A stretch of DNA of 64,000 nucleotides from Carpediemonas membranifera (lineage: Eukaryota > Fornicata), in NCBI GenBank assembly GCA_019828565.1, contig JAHDYR010000015.1, positions 558,001 through 622,000 on the forward strand. Direction: 5' to 3'. This document shows positions 1 through 9,657 of this stretch, one piece after another; positions within the stretch are counted from its first letter, which is position 1; every line of letters begins with the position of its first letter. The position numbers were made by a program, and so were the translations under genes. Under the pieces are notes generated by a model, which saw nothing but the letters and a program-made list of their open reading frames with translations, was not told the DNA's origin and searched no databases.

Positions 1-2
1 GG

Positions 3-107
3 GGAGCAGTGGACCGAGCGCTGTTCGCGGCCGAAAGGTTCTTACCCCAGGACTACGACTACTGCAGAGACGCGTTCACAGCGATCAATTGGAGACTTCG
101 ACCGTAG
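3..107 (+). other. C-terminal tail of an unidentified open frame at the window edge
   Basis: The frame is open from the window edge to a TAG at 105-107 and reads as ordinary protein rich in Phe, Asp and Tyr (for example FLPQDYDYCRDAF). It may be the end of a gene or retroelement frame lying to the left. It is too short to identify, and it may be chance because the next frame is also open. Confidence 0.2.
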
Positions 108-166
108 TCGACTGCAAGTCGTTGGCAAGGCCAGCGGAGCCAAAACTTCGGCGCGAGAGGTCGAGG

Positions 167-742
167 ATGATTCGATACGATCTCAAAGACGGGATCGTGC
201 GTCTCATAAGGGCGGTTCAGTTGTTCAAGAGCGAACTGAAACAGATGGGAGACGCCGCCCAAGAGATCGCAGAGCTCAAAGCCACCGTTCAACAGCTTCA
301 AGACGCATTTACTGCCGGCGGCAACGTCCGAGAGACAGTAGATCTGCTTCGGCAAGAGACCACCATGACTTGGAAGCGTCCTGCTTCATCCACTATGCGC
401 GAAGAGGCGGAGTTCCTCGAGGAGATCTACCGCAGCTTCAAGTTCAATCGAATCAGTGGCTTCGCCGTACTCGCTCGCATCTTCCTCCGTCACCGAGTCC
501 TATGGGTGAAGGACCGCTACGGCTACCTAGCCGCCTCTGCTGTCTCCACCGCGGGCATGGCCGCCCTTGCCGAGCGCCACGAGATGAACGAGACGGAGAT
601 CGAGACTCTCGTCCTCCGCACCCTGTCCAAGATCCCCCGCCTGGCCGAGAAGAACACCAAGCCCGGCACCGGACATGACGGCGGCAACCGGGGTTTTCAC
701 GGGAAGAATCCGAAGCGCGCCGGCACGAAGAACTCAAACTAA
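167..742 (+). CDS. DIRS-1 gag-like protein
   Basis: 191 residues from the first ATG of this frame; the frame is also open back to the window start. It begins with a coiled-coil-like stretch (about residues 10-60, rich in Glu, Gln and Leu). A central block, MREEAEFLEEIYRSF, matches the gag-like protein of DIRS-3 at 12.2 kb (MREEAENLEEMFEDF), and both continue with a helical region. The tail is basic, rich in Lys, Arg and Asn, with no zinc knuckle. By position it is the structural or RNA-binding protein of the element. The family match rests only on the comparison between the two copies in this window. Confidence 0.6.
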   Translation: MIRYDLKDGIVRLIRAVQLFKSELKQMGDAAQEIAELKATVQQLQDAFTAGGNVRETVDLLRQETTMTWKRPASSTMREEAEFLEEIYRSFKFNRISGFAVLARIFLRHRVLWVKDRYGYLAASAVSTAGMAALAERHEMNETEIETLVLRTLSKIPRLAEKNTKPGTGHDGGNRGFHGKNPKRAGTKNSN

Positions 743-936
743 GCCAAAAGAAACCACCCATCAAGGATCCTCGCCCCGGTCCACAGGTCCTAACTCCTCA
801 TCCAACCACAAATCCCACTACTCCTCAATCTCCTCCCCTGTCACCGACGCCTCCTCCTCCCCCGTCCACAGCACCTCCTCCCCCGTCAGTTCCACCATTT
901 CCCTGCATCAACAGGCAGTGGCGCCTATGGAGGCAC

Positions 937-2799
937 TTGGGCGCGCCATCAGAGGTGGTTACGTGGCTACGCGAGGGCGTCCCGATATCCCTAAGAGCGC
1001 ACCCTCGTCATCCGCGCCTACCACCAACTCGCGCCAAGGACCGCAAGGCATTCCGCGACCACCTGAAAACCCTCCTGAGCCTGGGCGCGGCAAGCCCATG
1101 CCGGTCTCCCAGCTTGATCTCACCTATCTTCACTGTGCCGAAGACGCCACCAGAGACGCGTCTGATCCACGACCTAAGGGCATTGAACGCAGTGTCAACG
1201 GAACATCGAACCTTTCGGCTGAAGGGAGTCAAGCAAGCGATGGCCCAGCTTCGCGAAGGAGACTACATGGCACGCTTGGACCTAGTCAAGGGCTACTACC
1301 AGTTAGGGGTCAGGGCCTCGGACAGCCCGCTGCTGGGTTTCGTGGTCGACGGGAGACCCTATGCCTTCAACGTCCTACCCTTCGGCTGGGGCCCAGCGCC
1401 ATTCTTCTTCCAAAGGGTGATGCTGACAGCAGCGCAGATCGTAGCACGGATGTTCCCAGGCATCAACTTGACCATCTATCTCGACGACTGGCTCCTGTCC
1501 GGGGACAAGAAGACACTGACCGCTGCGATGCCCGGCATACTACAGCTCCTAGAGAACCTCGGCCTGGTCATCAACAGGAAGAAATCGCAGCTCTCACCCA
1601 CGCAGCAGACCGACTTCCTTGGCTTCGTCATGGACTCTGGCCGGCGGGGGATCGCTCTGCAGGACAGCAAGCGGCAGAAGTACCTCTCACGAGTCAGGGA
1701 GGCCTTGGCATCGGGGGCCACGACACACAGCATGCAGCGGTTGTTGGGCAATCTCGGCTTTGCAGCCATCATTTGGCCGGAGGGCCGAGCCGCTATCAGA
1801 CCCCTCCAGAGAGCCCAACTGAAGGACCGCTACCGCACACTCATATCCGGCGAAGCGAGAGAAGCACTGATCCAATGGGAGCGCCGCTTATCACGGCCAT
1901 CTCCGATAAGGTCCTTCCAAGAGCTGCTTCACCTGTGGGGTCTGTCTCCGACGCTCCACATCACAGCGATGACAGACGCCTCTCACTCAGGACTCGGCGG
2001 AGTGATCACAATCCCGGGCCGTCAACCCTTCACCTTCACCAGGCCGGCCCCGATGGACGAGCACATCACATTGCTCGAGTTCCGAGCAGTGGAACAAGCA
2101 GTGAGACTGATCCTAGCAGAGCCGTTGACAGACGCGGAGGTCATCATCTACTCCGACTCGGTGGCAGCAGTCAGCTGGTGGAACAAGCAAGGCTCAACCA
2201 AGGCTCCGCAGTTTGTAGACTCAGTCATACGGGACCTGCTACCCACACTGAGCGAAAGGGCCATCAGGATAAGGCTCCTTCACGTCTCTGGTCACTTGAA
2301 CGTCCAAGCCGACGCATTGTCGAGGTCCGAAACGCTCTCAGCGCCTCGTCGGATCATCGACAGGATCACAGCCGAGTGGGGTCCCATGCAGAAAGAGATC
2401 TGGCCCTCAGAGTGGCTTGGAGCTCGAGTAGAACGCAGCCCGTCGACGGTCGACGACAGCAGGTTCATAGACATGGACTGGTCGACAGGAAGGTGGCTAG
2501 CAGTGACACCCTTCGCGCTCCTATCAGCAGTATATGCAAAGCTGTGCCACCTCCACATTGCAAGGACCACACAGCCGAGATCCCTACCAAGTGCCCTCGT
2601 CCTGCTAGTGTCCGACTGCAGATCGCCGACGGCAGTTGCGCTGAGAGAGCTGACTCCGCACCGCATGTTCTTCAGAGTCAAAGCGGAGGACGCGGACCTA
2701 TCAGCGATCACCCCCCTGCAGGCGGACGGCACATACCGATTGGCGGCCCTGTTTGTGGGAGTGACATCTTCACCATCTCCCTCGAGGGTGACATGTTAA
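937..2799 (+). CDS. DIRS-1 reverse transcriptase / RNase H
   Basis: The frame is open upstream of 937 through a proline-rich linker, so the true start lies earlier or is supplied by frameshifting from the gag frame. The RT domain shows TRLIHDLRALN, ARLDLVKGYYQLGV (first catalytic Asp), the LPFGWG block and YLDDWLLSG (catalytic Asp pair). RNase H follows with MTDAS, an EFRAVEQA block, YSDSVAAVSWW and the ADALSR end. The last ~130 residues are an unassigned domain also seen in DIRS-3. The stop at 2797-2799 overlaps the recombinase ATG at 2793. The protein copies element RNA into DNA. The frame is intact. Confidence 0.9.
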   Translation: MGAPSEVVTWLREGVPISLRAHPRHPRLPPTRAKDRKAFRDHLKTLLSLGAASPCRSPSLISPIFTVPKTPPETRLIHDLRALNAVSTEHRTFRLKGVKQAMAQLREGDYMARLDLVKGYYQLGVRASDSPLLGFVVDGRPYAFNVLPFGWGPAPFFFQRVMLTAAQIVARMFPGINLTIYLDDWLLSGDKKTLTAAMPGILQLLENLGLVINRKKSQLSPTQQTDFLGFVMDSGRRGIALQDSKRQKYLSRVREALASGATTHSMQRLLGNLGFAAIIWPEGRAAIRPLQRAQLKDRYRTLISGEAREALIQWERRLSRPSPIRSFQELLHLWGLSPTLHITAMTDASHSGLGGVITIPGRQPFTFTRPAPMDEHITLLEFRAVEQAVRLILAEPLTDAEVIIYSDSVAAVSWWNKQGSTKAPQFVDSVIRDLLPTLSERAIRIRLLHVSGHLNVQADALSRSETLSAPRRIIDRITAEWGPMQKEIWPSEWLGARVERSPSTVDDSRFIDMDWSTGRWLAVTPFALLSAVYAKLCHLHIARTTQPRSLPSALVLLVSDCRSPTAVALRELTPHRMFFRVKAEDADLSAITPLQADGTYRLAALFVGVTSSPSPSRVTC

Positions 2800-3659
2800 G
2801 TGGATTCGTAGACAAGCGCCACGTCGCGGGTGTGCTCCAACAGTTCTCGGGTTTCTGGGGTGCCCTTCCACCTGACACTAGCAGCGTCGAAGTCATAAGA
2901 GCATGGGCCAAGGACCAAGCCTCGAGGGTCACCAAGGATACAATCACCTCGAAGTGGAGCCTAATCCGTCGCTTCTTCGGCCGGGTGTCATCATGGGAAC
3001 CACCGCTGGACGCCGACGCAGTCATCAAAGAGCAGGCAAGGAACGCTCTTGGGAAGCTTAGAGGGCATGCTCTCCCGATTCGCGCGCACACTCTGGTTGA
3101 CAGGCTTCGGGCTGCCCACCCTCAGTCTCGAGACGACGACCTTTGGAAGGAGGCTTTCGCCTTTGCACTGACCACCTACGCCACGACCTCCAGGCCAGGA
3201 AAGATCTATGCCCTGCATGTTGGTGACGTTAGAGCGGAGAGCGCGCGCCGCGGGCTAAGAATCGCCATCCACGGCACTAAGACCCGGCGAGTGGTCGTTG
3301 AGAAGCTCGTCCCGAGAGTCGACGGGGAGCTAGACCCGGCTCACTGGCTATCTGAGGTCCTAGTCAATAGGATAGATGCAGGCGCGGTGGCCGAAGACCC
3401 TCTCTGGTCGCACCCCTACTCAGTCATTGAGGACCAGGTGAAGGGCATCATCTCCACGCAGGCTCGGCTGCACGGTCTGCGCCGCGGGAGCGCGGCTGAC
3501 CTGGTTCTGATGGGTATCCCTATCCCGGTTGTTGCGGCGAAGGGCACATGGGCTGACCAGAACTCATTGATCCGTTATGTGGAAGACGTGCTTCGCCTGG
3601 ACTACAGCACGTCCGTAGCCCCGTTCAGAGCCTTATTAGAGAAGGATAAGAAGAGATAA
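2793..3659 (+). CDS. DIRS-1 tyrosine recombinase
   Basis: 288 residues from an ATG that overlaps the RT stop (ATGTTAA). The N-terminal half looks like a core-binding domain (WSLIRRFFGRVSSW). The catalytic half has the first Arg in TYATTSRPGKIYAL, the H-x-x-R box in LHGLRRGSA and a candidate nucleophile Tyr in IRYVEDV. It would insert the circular cDNA without a target-site duplication. The same frame is open leftwards to 675, but that part is antisense to nothing and only overlaps RT, so I start at 2793. Relative to RT the frame is -1. Confidence 0.85.
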   Translation: MLSGFVDKRHVAGVLQQFSGFWGALPPDTSSVEVIRAWAKDQASRVTKDTITSKWSLIRRFFGRVSSWEPPLDADAVIKEQARNALGKLRGHALPIRAHTLVDRLRAAHPQSRDDDLWKEAFAFALTTYATTSRPGKIYALHVGDVRAESARRGLRIAIHGTKTRRVVVEKLVPRVDGELDPAHWLSEVLVNRIDAGAVAEDPLWSHPYSVIEDQVKGIISTQARLHGLRRGSAADLVLMGIPIPVVAAKGTWADQNSLIRYVEDVLRLDYSTSVAPFRALLEKDKKR

Positions 3660-3660
3660 G

Positions 3661-3725
3661 CCCCTCAAAGCCATTGAGGAGTGGCTGCGAGGGGTATGAT
3701 TGTGGGCCTTAGTGAGGCTAATCAT
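3661..3725 (+). repeat. Two hairpins behind the DIRS-1 recombinase
   Basis: A CCCCTC...GAGGGG stem-loop lies directly after the stop codon. It is followed by a second stem-loop whose arms contain TGATT/AATCA and GCCT/AGGC. They could be a 3' RNA structure or part of the element terminus. Confidence 0.4.
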
Positions 3726-4206
3726 AAACCTTGATGGACAAGGTGATATTGGCTATTTGGAAGCCGTTAAGGCTTTAGAGTCTCTTTTAGGCTCGATGGT
3801 TCAATAATTGCGCATCAGATGAAGAAATTGCGCAACAAAAGTGAAAAATCGCTAGAACTCCTCAACGAAGCGCCGTTGAGGGCTATAGACCTCGTTTTTG
3901 AGCTCTTTGTGTTAGCATATGCAATGAATTGCAGCCGGGGCACAACTTGCATGAAAGACATCGAGAGTGTCTTAAAGTGCACCGATCGGCTGCAATTGCT
4001 TGGGCGGCGACTGGTTCCCTGTGGGAATGGACGGAGTCTACCGGATCGTCAGCCTGTCTGACTGGATGCCGTACGGCTCCGGACACGGGCGTCCGCGGCC
4101 CGGCGCTCCCATCATGCGATCCCGCCCCCCGGTTGTGCGGGTCCTACGACCCCACCGGGGCGCCCCGGCGGTCGGACGACGCCCGGCCAGGTGGACCAAT
4201 TCGGAG
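3726..4206. other. Non-coding stretch between DIRS-1 and DIRS-2
   Basis: No convincing gene. Short open frames here have no recognisable content. The AT-richer first part contains two direct copies of AATTGCGCA about 20 bp apart near 3805-3835. The second part is GC-rich and runs into the DIRS-2 leader. Confidence 0.5.
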
Positions 4207-4234
4207 GGGGAAATTTGAGCGGATCAATTTCCCC
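4207..4234. repeat. Perfect 9-bp hairpin in the DIRS-2 leader
   Basis: GGGGAAATT at 4207-4215 and AATTTCCCC at 4226-4234 form a perfect inverted repeat with a 10-nt loop. It lies 23 nt before the chosen gag start, so it may be a leader structure or part of an internal complementary region. Confidence 0.5.
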
Positions 4235-4256
4235 GCCCAATCCCCAGGTTTGGCCG

Positions 4257-4787
4257 ATGTCCGTGGAAGAACGCCTCCAGGCGCTTGAAAACCAAGTAGA
4301 TGAGACGAAGGAAGAGAATGCTGCTCTACGTGCTCAGATCGAGCTCCTCGAAGAACAACAGAACGACCTTGAGGACAAGCCGCACTCCGAGCTTATCAAG
4401 AAGGAGTTCGAAGCCTGGGAACGCTTCCAAACGGAGTTTAAGCGCGATGCTAACGGTCTTCCGGACGATGCAACGCTTGGTGACGTGATTGCCCTCGTCA
4501 AGAACTTGGTGGACTTCAGACGGCAATACCTGCTGACACTCGATCGTTTCGGCGAACTCACCGCTAAGACGTTCCGTGTGCAGGCCCAGGGAGTCACTGG
4601 CAAGAAGGCCCTCATGGAGAAGTCATTCAAGGCTGCAAAGATGGTGGGCATCAACAAGGTCACGCAGGAGCCCAAGAGAGTCAACAAGAGCTTCAAGCAA
4701 CCTGCCAAGATGAGATGCAGCTTCTGCAACCGCCCTGGTCACGCCGCCACTGAGTGCTGGCTCAAGAACCCGCAGCTGAAGAAGTAA
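4257..4787 (+). CDS. DIRS-2 gag-like protein with zinc knuckle
   Basis: 176 residues from ATG 4257, chosen because it precedes a clear N-terminal coiled coil (about residues 2-40, ERLQALENQ and onwards). The C terminus carries one CCHC zinc knuckle, CSFCNRPGHAATEC, near residue 158, followed by a lysine-rich tail. It likely binds element RNA. The next frame (RT) is in the same phase but separated by the stop, so RT would be reached by reinitiation or a separate transcript. Confidence 0.75.
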   Translation: MSVEERLQALENQVDETKEENAALRAQIELLEEQQNDLEDKPHSELIKKEFEAWERFQTEFKRDANGLPDDATLGDVIALVKNLVDFRRQYLLTLDRFGELTAKTFRVQAQGVTGKKALMEKSFKAAKMVGINKVTQEPKRVNKSFKQPAKMRCSFCNRPGHAATECWLKNPQLKK

Positions 4788-4904
4788 GCCTTTCAGTAAA
4801 CGGCTCAAGAGATCAACCCTGTGGTTTTCGGCGTGTATGGGAGACGAGTATTCACCAGGTACGTGTTCACAAGGCTTACACAGGAGGGGCAGGATAAGGA
4901 AACG

Positions 4905-5981
4905 ATGGAGTGTTGGGAGTCCCAACTAAACGAAGCGCTTAAGCTCAACGCGCAGCCTGTCGTAGGCTCCATCACAAAGCAGGCCGATGTATGGGAGAGG
5001 ACTTCCCCCCCGGCCGAGGTCCTGGCCGCTGTGCGCGGCGTGAGAATCCCAAATTCGGAGATACCGAGTTCCACGCAGCAGAAAACAAGTCCAGAGCTAA
5101 CAAAACTCCTAGAAAAGGAGGTGGAAGAGCTCATTCAGCTCGGGGCAGTGGTAGAACTGGACCAACCCCCGAAGGTGATATCGCCGGTCTTTTTGACGCC
5201 AAAATCCGACGGCCAGGCCTGGAGGCTGATACACGACCTTCGAAGCCTCAATGAGCGGATCAGTGCGAAGAAGTTCTCGATGAAGGGACTACAAGAAGTC
5301 GCCACAACTCTACTACCGGGAGATGCTATGATCTCGCTGGACTTTTCAAAGGGGTATTATCAACTCCTACTCCATGAGCCAGACACAGAACTGGCAGGAT
5401 TCGCCGTAGGTAATCGTTTGTTCAAGTTCCGCGTCTTACCTTTTGGTTTATCCACAGCTCCGAGAGCGTTCCAACAGGTATCAAAGTTTGCCGCGAGGTT
5501 CATAGGGGACCGGCTGGGCGTCAGGATAGTTGTCTACCTGGATGACTGGTTGATTCTGCATCAGGATCCTAACTACCTGCGTTCATCAATCCCAGGCATC
5601 CTTAATCTGCTAACCTCGTTCGGAGTGGTAGTGAACCAGAAAAAGGCGATATGGCAGCCCACAACGCAACTAGACTTCCTCGGGGTAACAATAGACTCAA
5701 AGGCAATGAAATTCCGCCTCTCGGCGGGAAAGAGGCAGAAATACTACGATTCCGTTGCAAAGATCCTCAAGGACAGACGGACTCTCTTCAACGACGCTGC
5801 AAAGGTGTTAGGAAGGCTAATATTCTGCTCTGTTTGCGTAGGTCCAGCGGCCCTCGTGCGATCGCGGGAGCTCGCCATCTTCCTCGCGAACGAGAAGAAG
5901 AGACACGGCAAGGAGAGTTATCCGCGCTTCAAGCGGACAGACATGAGCAAGACTGCGGTACGGGACCTCATGTGGTGGTAA
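4905..5981 (+). pseudogene. DIRS-2 reverse transcriptase, interrupted 5' part
   Basis: The frame is open from about 4820; the first ATG is at 4905. RT motifs are WRLIHDLRSLN, SLDFSKGYYQL, the LPFGLSTAPRAFQQV block and YLDDWLILH. The genuine sequence ends at 5970. The last few codons to the stop at 5981 come from the left LTR of gypsy A, which was inserted here. The remainder (RNase H) resumes at 9658 with MWWEKRLK. Without the insert this is a DIRS RT of normal layout. Confidence 0.85.
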
Positions 5982-5987
5982 CACACG

Positions 5988-7435
5988 TGGGTGGTCTCGG
6001 GATTTTAGGACTGACTTCACTCCAGGTAGTGCCTACATGAGGGCTATCTTTGGTCTCTGTGCCTCTGCTTGATCACTCCTCCTTCACCGTGAACATGCCA
6101 AAAACCAAAAGTGGTCGCGGCTTCTCGGTGTTCTCTGTGGGTTTCCCTGCTTTCTCTGTTAAATCTCTGTTCATTATCCTCTTATAGTGTCTCTGTGTTG
6201 GGCGTGGAGCTCCCACTCGCGCCCGGCGGAGATCCATGAATGCACCTTTGAGTTTGGCGGACAGGAAGCTGAGGCCGCTCCTTCTGAGCTGATGGGGGCG
6301 CTGTACCAGTTTACTGGGACAGGCCGTTGGCCTTTTATCCATCCCCGAACATAGTCTTTCGACTTAGCTGAATTCGATGGCGGACTGACCCCCCTGTACA
6401 TCGTAGTGAAGTATGGGAGTGCGGCTGGGGCATAGGCCTGCAGTACTGCATGAAGGTGAGCCCGGGACACTGTGCCATACGCATTGGACATGTCCACAGC
6501 ACAGACCTTGTGGCCCGACTCGTAGGCCTCGGCGATCTTGTTGGTCATGATGTCCAGGCCGCAGCTCTCACCCAGCCCATACTGCTCTGGGCAGACCCCA
6601 TCGTCCCGGAGGCGGGCCGAGACGGCTGAGGCAAGGACCTTCGCGGCAAGGCGTCGGAGAGACTCGCCCATAGCGATGGGTCTGACGCGATCTTGGCCCT
6701 TTGGTAGCGCGATGAGCCGTGCGTGCGCGAGGATGCTTGTGTACTCCTCTCCTGCGATGATATCTCTCACGAGAGGTAGCAGCGCCTGGACAAGCTTGCC
6801 TTTCCGCAGTCTGTGGGCCAGTTTGAGATGCAAGAAGCTCAGCCCGGATGGGCCCGGTGCCGAGTCCGCCCTCATCCTTCCTAGGGCTTCGTCAACCGCC
6901 TCGAACGTGATCTCAAAGGACGTCAATGCGTCGGTGTGGGGTGTGAGTGCCGGTGTCTGGGGATCGTGAAGTGGGGTGGCCTGCATTTCCTCCAGCTTCT
7001 GGTCGATCTCTCCCGGTGTGAGTGTCATTTCCGCCGAAAGCAGGACCTTCATGGCGCTTGAATAGTACCCTGCGGCGGCCTTCGAGTATGCAGCTCGCTC
7101 CGGAGAGCGGGCCCGGAGAGAAACGCCCTTCTTCCCAGGGCGGTATACGGTCCGCGCGTGCCGAAGGACGGCGGCTAGCGCCTCTCGCTTCCGACTCTCC
7201 GGGGCGTTGGCAAGGGCCACGAGCAGCTGGATCAGCCCGTTCACAAACCTGGCTGCCGCCTTTCGCGAGGGCTTTGATCGGCCGATACGGCCGGCTTCAG
7301 CTGGATGGGGAAGGAACGCCAGTTCGAGGGGCAGGTCGCCTGCGATGGGGTCAGTTGGTGGCATGGGGAGGAGTGCGGCTCTCGGTCTCCGCTGGGTCAG
7401 ACTGGGTCTGGTGTGCGGTGGACCACCGGTTGTGG
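5988..7435 (-). mobile_element. LINE (non-LTR retrotransposon) fragment nested in the gypsy A LTR
   Basis: The insert is flanked by 17-bp copies of the LTR start, TGTGGTGGTAACACACG at 5971 and TGTTGTGGTAACACACG at 7436 (16 of 17 identical). That fits a LINE target-site duplication. The element lies on the - strand with its 3' end at the left. It has no poly(A) tail at that end, and RT coding stops soon after the motif A region, so it is internally deleted and probably 5' truncated. Confidence 0.65.
6174..7435 (-). pseudogene. LINE reverse transcriptase fragment
   Basis: The open frame reads through the N-terminal part of a non-LTR reverse transcriptase: ADSAPGPSGLSF, then HARLIALPKGQ..VRPIAMGESLRRL, the PEQYGLG block and the motif A region CAVDMSNAYGTVSR with the first catalytic Asp. 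After about 6350 the similarity ends before the second catalytic motif (expected YADD), and the frame runs on without recognisable content to 6174. The frame is also open to 7577, but that part is LTR and gypsy sequence. It cannot encode an active RT. A restriction-like endonuclease fragment at 50.2-50.6 kb may belong to the same LINE class. Confidence 0.7.
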
Positions 7436-7505
7436 TGTTGTGGTAACACACGACGGCGCTCGAGTCAGTGCAGTTTATGTAAAGAGAATTCCGTTTGCCG
7501 CCGCA
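7436..7505 (+). repeat. Gypsy A left LTR (70 bp)
   Basis: It begins TG and ends CA and recurs at 9588-9657. It contains GTGCAGTTTATG at 7468-7479, the 12-mer also present in the LTRs of element B and 15 nt upstream of the NAD kinase start. Its first 17 bp are duplicated at 5971 by the LINE insertion. Confidence 0.85.
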
Positions 7506-9585
7506 TAAGTAATCACTTACTTGCGCAAGGGCAACGACTAGCCCCATCGCGTATCGAGGCAGTGCTAGACATGCCACCGCCGACCAACTACAAGGCCTTA
7601 GAGCGGACGCTAGGCTCCCTTAACTACGTGTCGCGCTTTGTGGACGACTCCAGCAGAGTGCTGACCCCCCTGAATCGCCTGAGGAAGGACTCGCAGCCTG
7701 GACAACCGGTCAGTTGGACGAGTGAGCACCAGCAGGCGTTCGACAATTTCAAGCTGAAGGTGAAAGAGGCTGTGTCGCTAGCGTTCCCTGACCCTTCCAA
7801 GAAGTGGGAGTTGCACACAGACGCCAGCGCTACCGGGTTTGGAGGTGTACTTTACCAACAGCAGAGCGAGGAGAAGTGGGAGATTGTCTCCTTCTTCGCC
7901 GGGAGCTTCAGTGAAACACAACAGCGGTGGAGTACGTACGAACAAGAGTTGTACGCCATCCTGGCGTGCCTTACCAGCAGTCACCTGTCGCCCCTGTTTA
8001 AGCTGCACCACAACCTCACAATCAGATCTGATCACAGAAATCTGATGTACCTTATGGGAAAGCGGGACCTGAACAACAAGCTGATGAGGTGGTCTCTGAT
8101 ACTGAGTGACTACAAATTCAGTATCCTCCACATCGCGGGTCGAGACAATCAAGTCGCAGACCAGCTGTCCAGGGTAGAAGCCCAAGCGGGGGAGACGCTA
8201 AGCTGGAGCGAGAGAATCATGAAGGCGCAAGCAGCGCACGAGAGAGAGAGATACCTGGGTCAGGGCTGGCTACTCGAGAGACCGTGATGGAATCTGGAAG
8301 TTCGAAGGCATTCCCATCGTACCTGAAGGCGCGACGGAACTGAAGGACGAGCTCCTCCAGTACGCCCACCGCCGTCACAGTGGACGATCAGGAACTATGA
8401 GCTCCCTCAAGGATGTGGCATTCTGGCGAGGACGCGCTACCGCCGTTGCCAACCATGTCAAGGACTGCATTGTCTGTAGAAAGACCAGGCTGCGGGACTT
8501 CATCCAGACTACGAACAGCTCTACCACGGACGGCCTGACAGCGCCGTGGGAGTGCGTCTCCATTGACACGATCGGACCAATCCACGGAGAGTCGCGCTTC
8601 CACTACATCTTCGTGGCGACCGACATGTTCAGTCGTTACACTGAGCTGATGCCTGCCGAGGTCAATACGGGCCAGCAGGCTGCAAGGGCCCTCTGGCTGC
8701 TAGCCTGCCGACACGGCGTGCCGACAGTAATTCAGTCAGACAACGGTCCAGAGTACGTGAACAGCGTCATCTCGGAGCTCGTGACACTCATGCACACGTT
8801 CCACCGTAGGACACTGCCTTACCACCCTCAATCGAATGGTGTGGTAGAGCGACGCAACGCCGAAGTCATGAGACACGTCAGATGGCTAACACTGGCATTG
8901 AACGACTTCAGCAGGTGGGAAGAGACCCTGCCATATGTTCAACACATCCTCAATAGTGCTGTCCACACAGCAACAGGATTCTCGCCGAACGAGGTCCTGT
9001 ATGGGCGCTACGTGGAGATCGGCCAGCTGCGGAGGACACCGCCGGCGGCACCCTCTAAGATTGATGTGGTTAGGGACGTCAAGACGGCCCTACCTCCGAC
9101 GCCTTCAGGAAGACGTGGTGAAGGTCATTCGAGATGAGCACCTCGCCGTCGAGCACTTTAGGGATGACACTGAAGCGACTCAACTCAGCGCAGGGGACTT
9201 CGTCCTGGAGAGGCCAGTGAACAAATCGAAGCTACATGGCCTCAAGGGACCCTATAAGGTACTAAGAGTCCTCGAGCATAAGGCTGTCGAGATAGGCTCA
9301 CTAGTCGACGACAGTGTGCGGGTTGTGCATGTGTCACGACTCAGCAGAGTCACCGTCCCTGACCTTGATGAGGGCAGGAGATTGGCCGCGACAGACTCAG
9401 AAGAGTTCCAAGTCCAAGCCGTCCGGAAACACCGGATCAAGCGTGGCGTTCGGGAGATCTTAGTAGAATGGGTGGGCTATTCCAATCCCACCTGGGAGAG
9501 ATACGGGCCCGACAACTGGGACAATGTATTTGTTATCAGCTACATCCATGACAACTCCCTCGCTTGGAAGAAGACGAGGGGGTAG
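7506..9585 (+). pseudogene. Gypsy A pol remnant: RT end, RNase H, integrase, chromodomain
   Basis: Frame 1 (to 8287) carries the RT connection (RIEAVLDMPPPTNYKALERT) and RNase H (HTDASATGFGGVL, STYEQELYAI, RSDHRNLMYL). Frame 2 (about 8280-9090) carries the integrase zinc finger with a CIVCRKTR box and the D,D,E core (SIDTIGP, QSDNGPEYV, HPQSNGVVERRN). Frame 3 (about 9090-9585) holds the integrase tail, with VNKSKLHGLKGPYKV, and a chromodomain-like end with VEWVGYSNPTWERYGP. Frames change near 8278 and 9090. The 3' half resembles fragment G at 35.5-36.6 kb closely. Confidence 0.85.
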
Positions 9586-9587
9586 AG

Positions 9588-9657
9588 TGTTGTGGTAACA
9601 CACGACGGCGCTCGAGTCAGTGCAGTTTATGTAAAGAGAATTCCGTTTGCCGCCGCA
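9588..9657 (+). repeat. Gypsy A right LTR (70 bp)
   Basis: Copy of 7436-7505, preceded by the purine run GACGAGGGGGTAGAG, a plausible polypurine tract. It is followed by the CCTCA target duplication and the resumed DIRS-2 frame. Confidence 0.85.

Larger units (their letters stand above)
1..3725 (+). mobile_element. DIRS-like tyrosine-recombinase retrotransposon (DIRS-1 of this window)
   Basis: Three + strand frames are seen in order: a small gag-like protein, a reverse transcriptase plus RNase H with the YLDDW motif, and a tyrosine recombinase. This gene set defines the DIRS order. No integrase, protease or LTR is present, and I see no methyltransferase domain, so the organisation is closer to Ngaro/PAT types than to Dictyostelium DIRS-1. 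The three frames step back by one each (frames 2, 1 and 0), so expression needs -1 shifting or reinitiation. The left end is cut by the window. The right end is put after two hairpins behind the recombinase stop, which is a guess. Confidence 0.85.
5971..9657 (+). mobile_element. Ty3/gypsy retrotransposon A, 5' part deleted, with a LINE inside its left LTR
   Basis: The 5-bp target duplication CCTCA lies at 5966-5970 and again at 9658-9662. The right LTR is at 9588-9657. The left LTR starts at 5971, is broken by a LINE at 5988-7435, and its full copy is read at 7436-7505. Internal sequence covers only the end of RT, RNase H, integrase and chromodomain; gag, protease and the RT active site are missing. 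Two frameshifts (about 8278 and 9090) disable the rest. It interrupts the DIRS-2 RT frame. Confidence 0.8.

Noticed and set aside
675-2792. Long + strand open frame upstream of the DIRS-1 recombinase in the same phase
   Set aside because: It overlaps the RT/RNase H gene in another frame and shows no domain of its own. The RT frame carries all conserved motifs. Only the part from 2793 on is recombinase.
5966-5979. A 13-bp duplication CCTCATGTGGTGG as target site of a single large insertion
   Set aside because: The 3' eight bases also match the start of the LTR. A 5-bp CCTCA duplication plus LTR start TGTGGTGGTAACACACG explains it more simply and fits LTR integration.
7022-7505. Open frame continuing the gypsy A RNase H frame leftwards
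   Set aside because: This part is antisense LINE plus LTR sequence. Element A's own coding starts after 7505.
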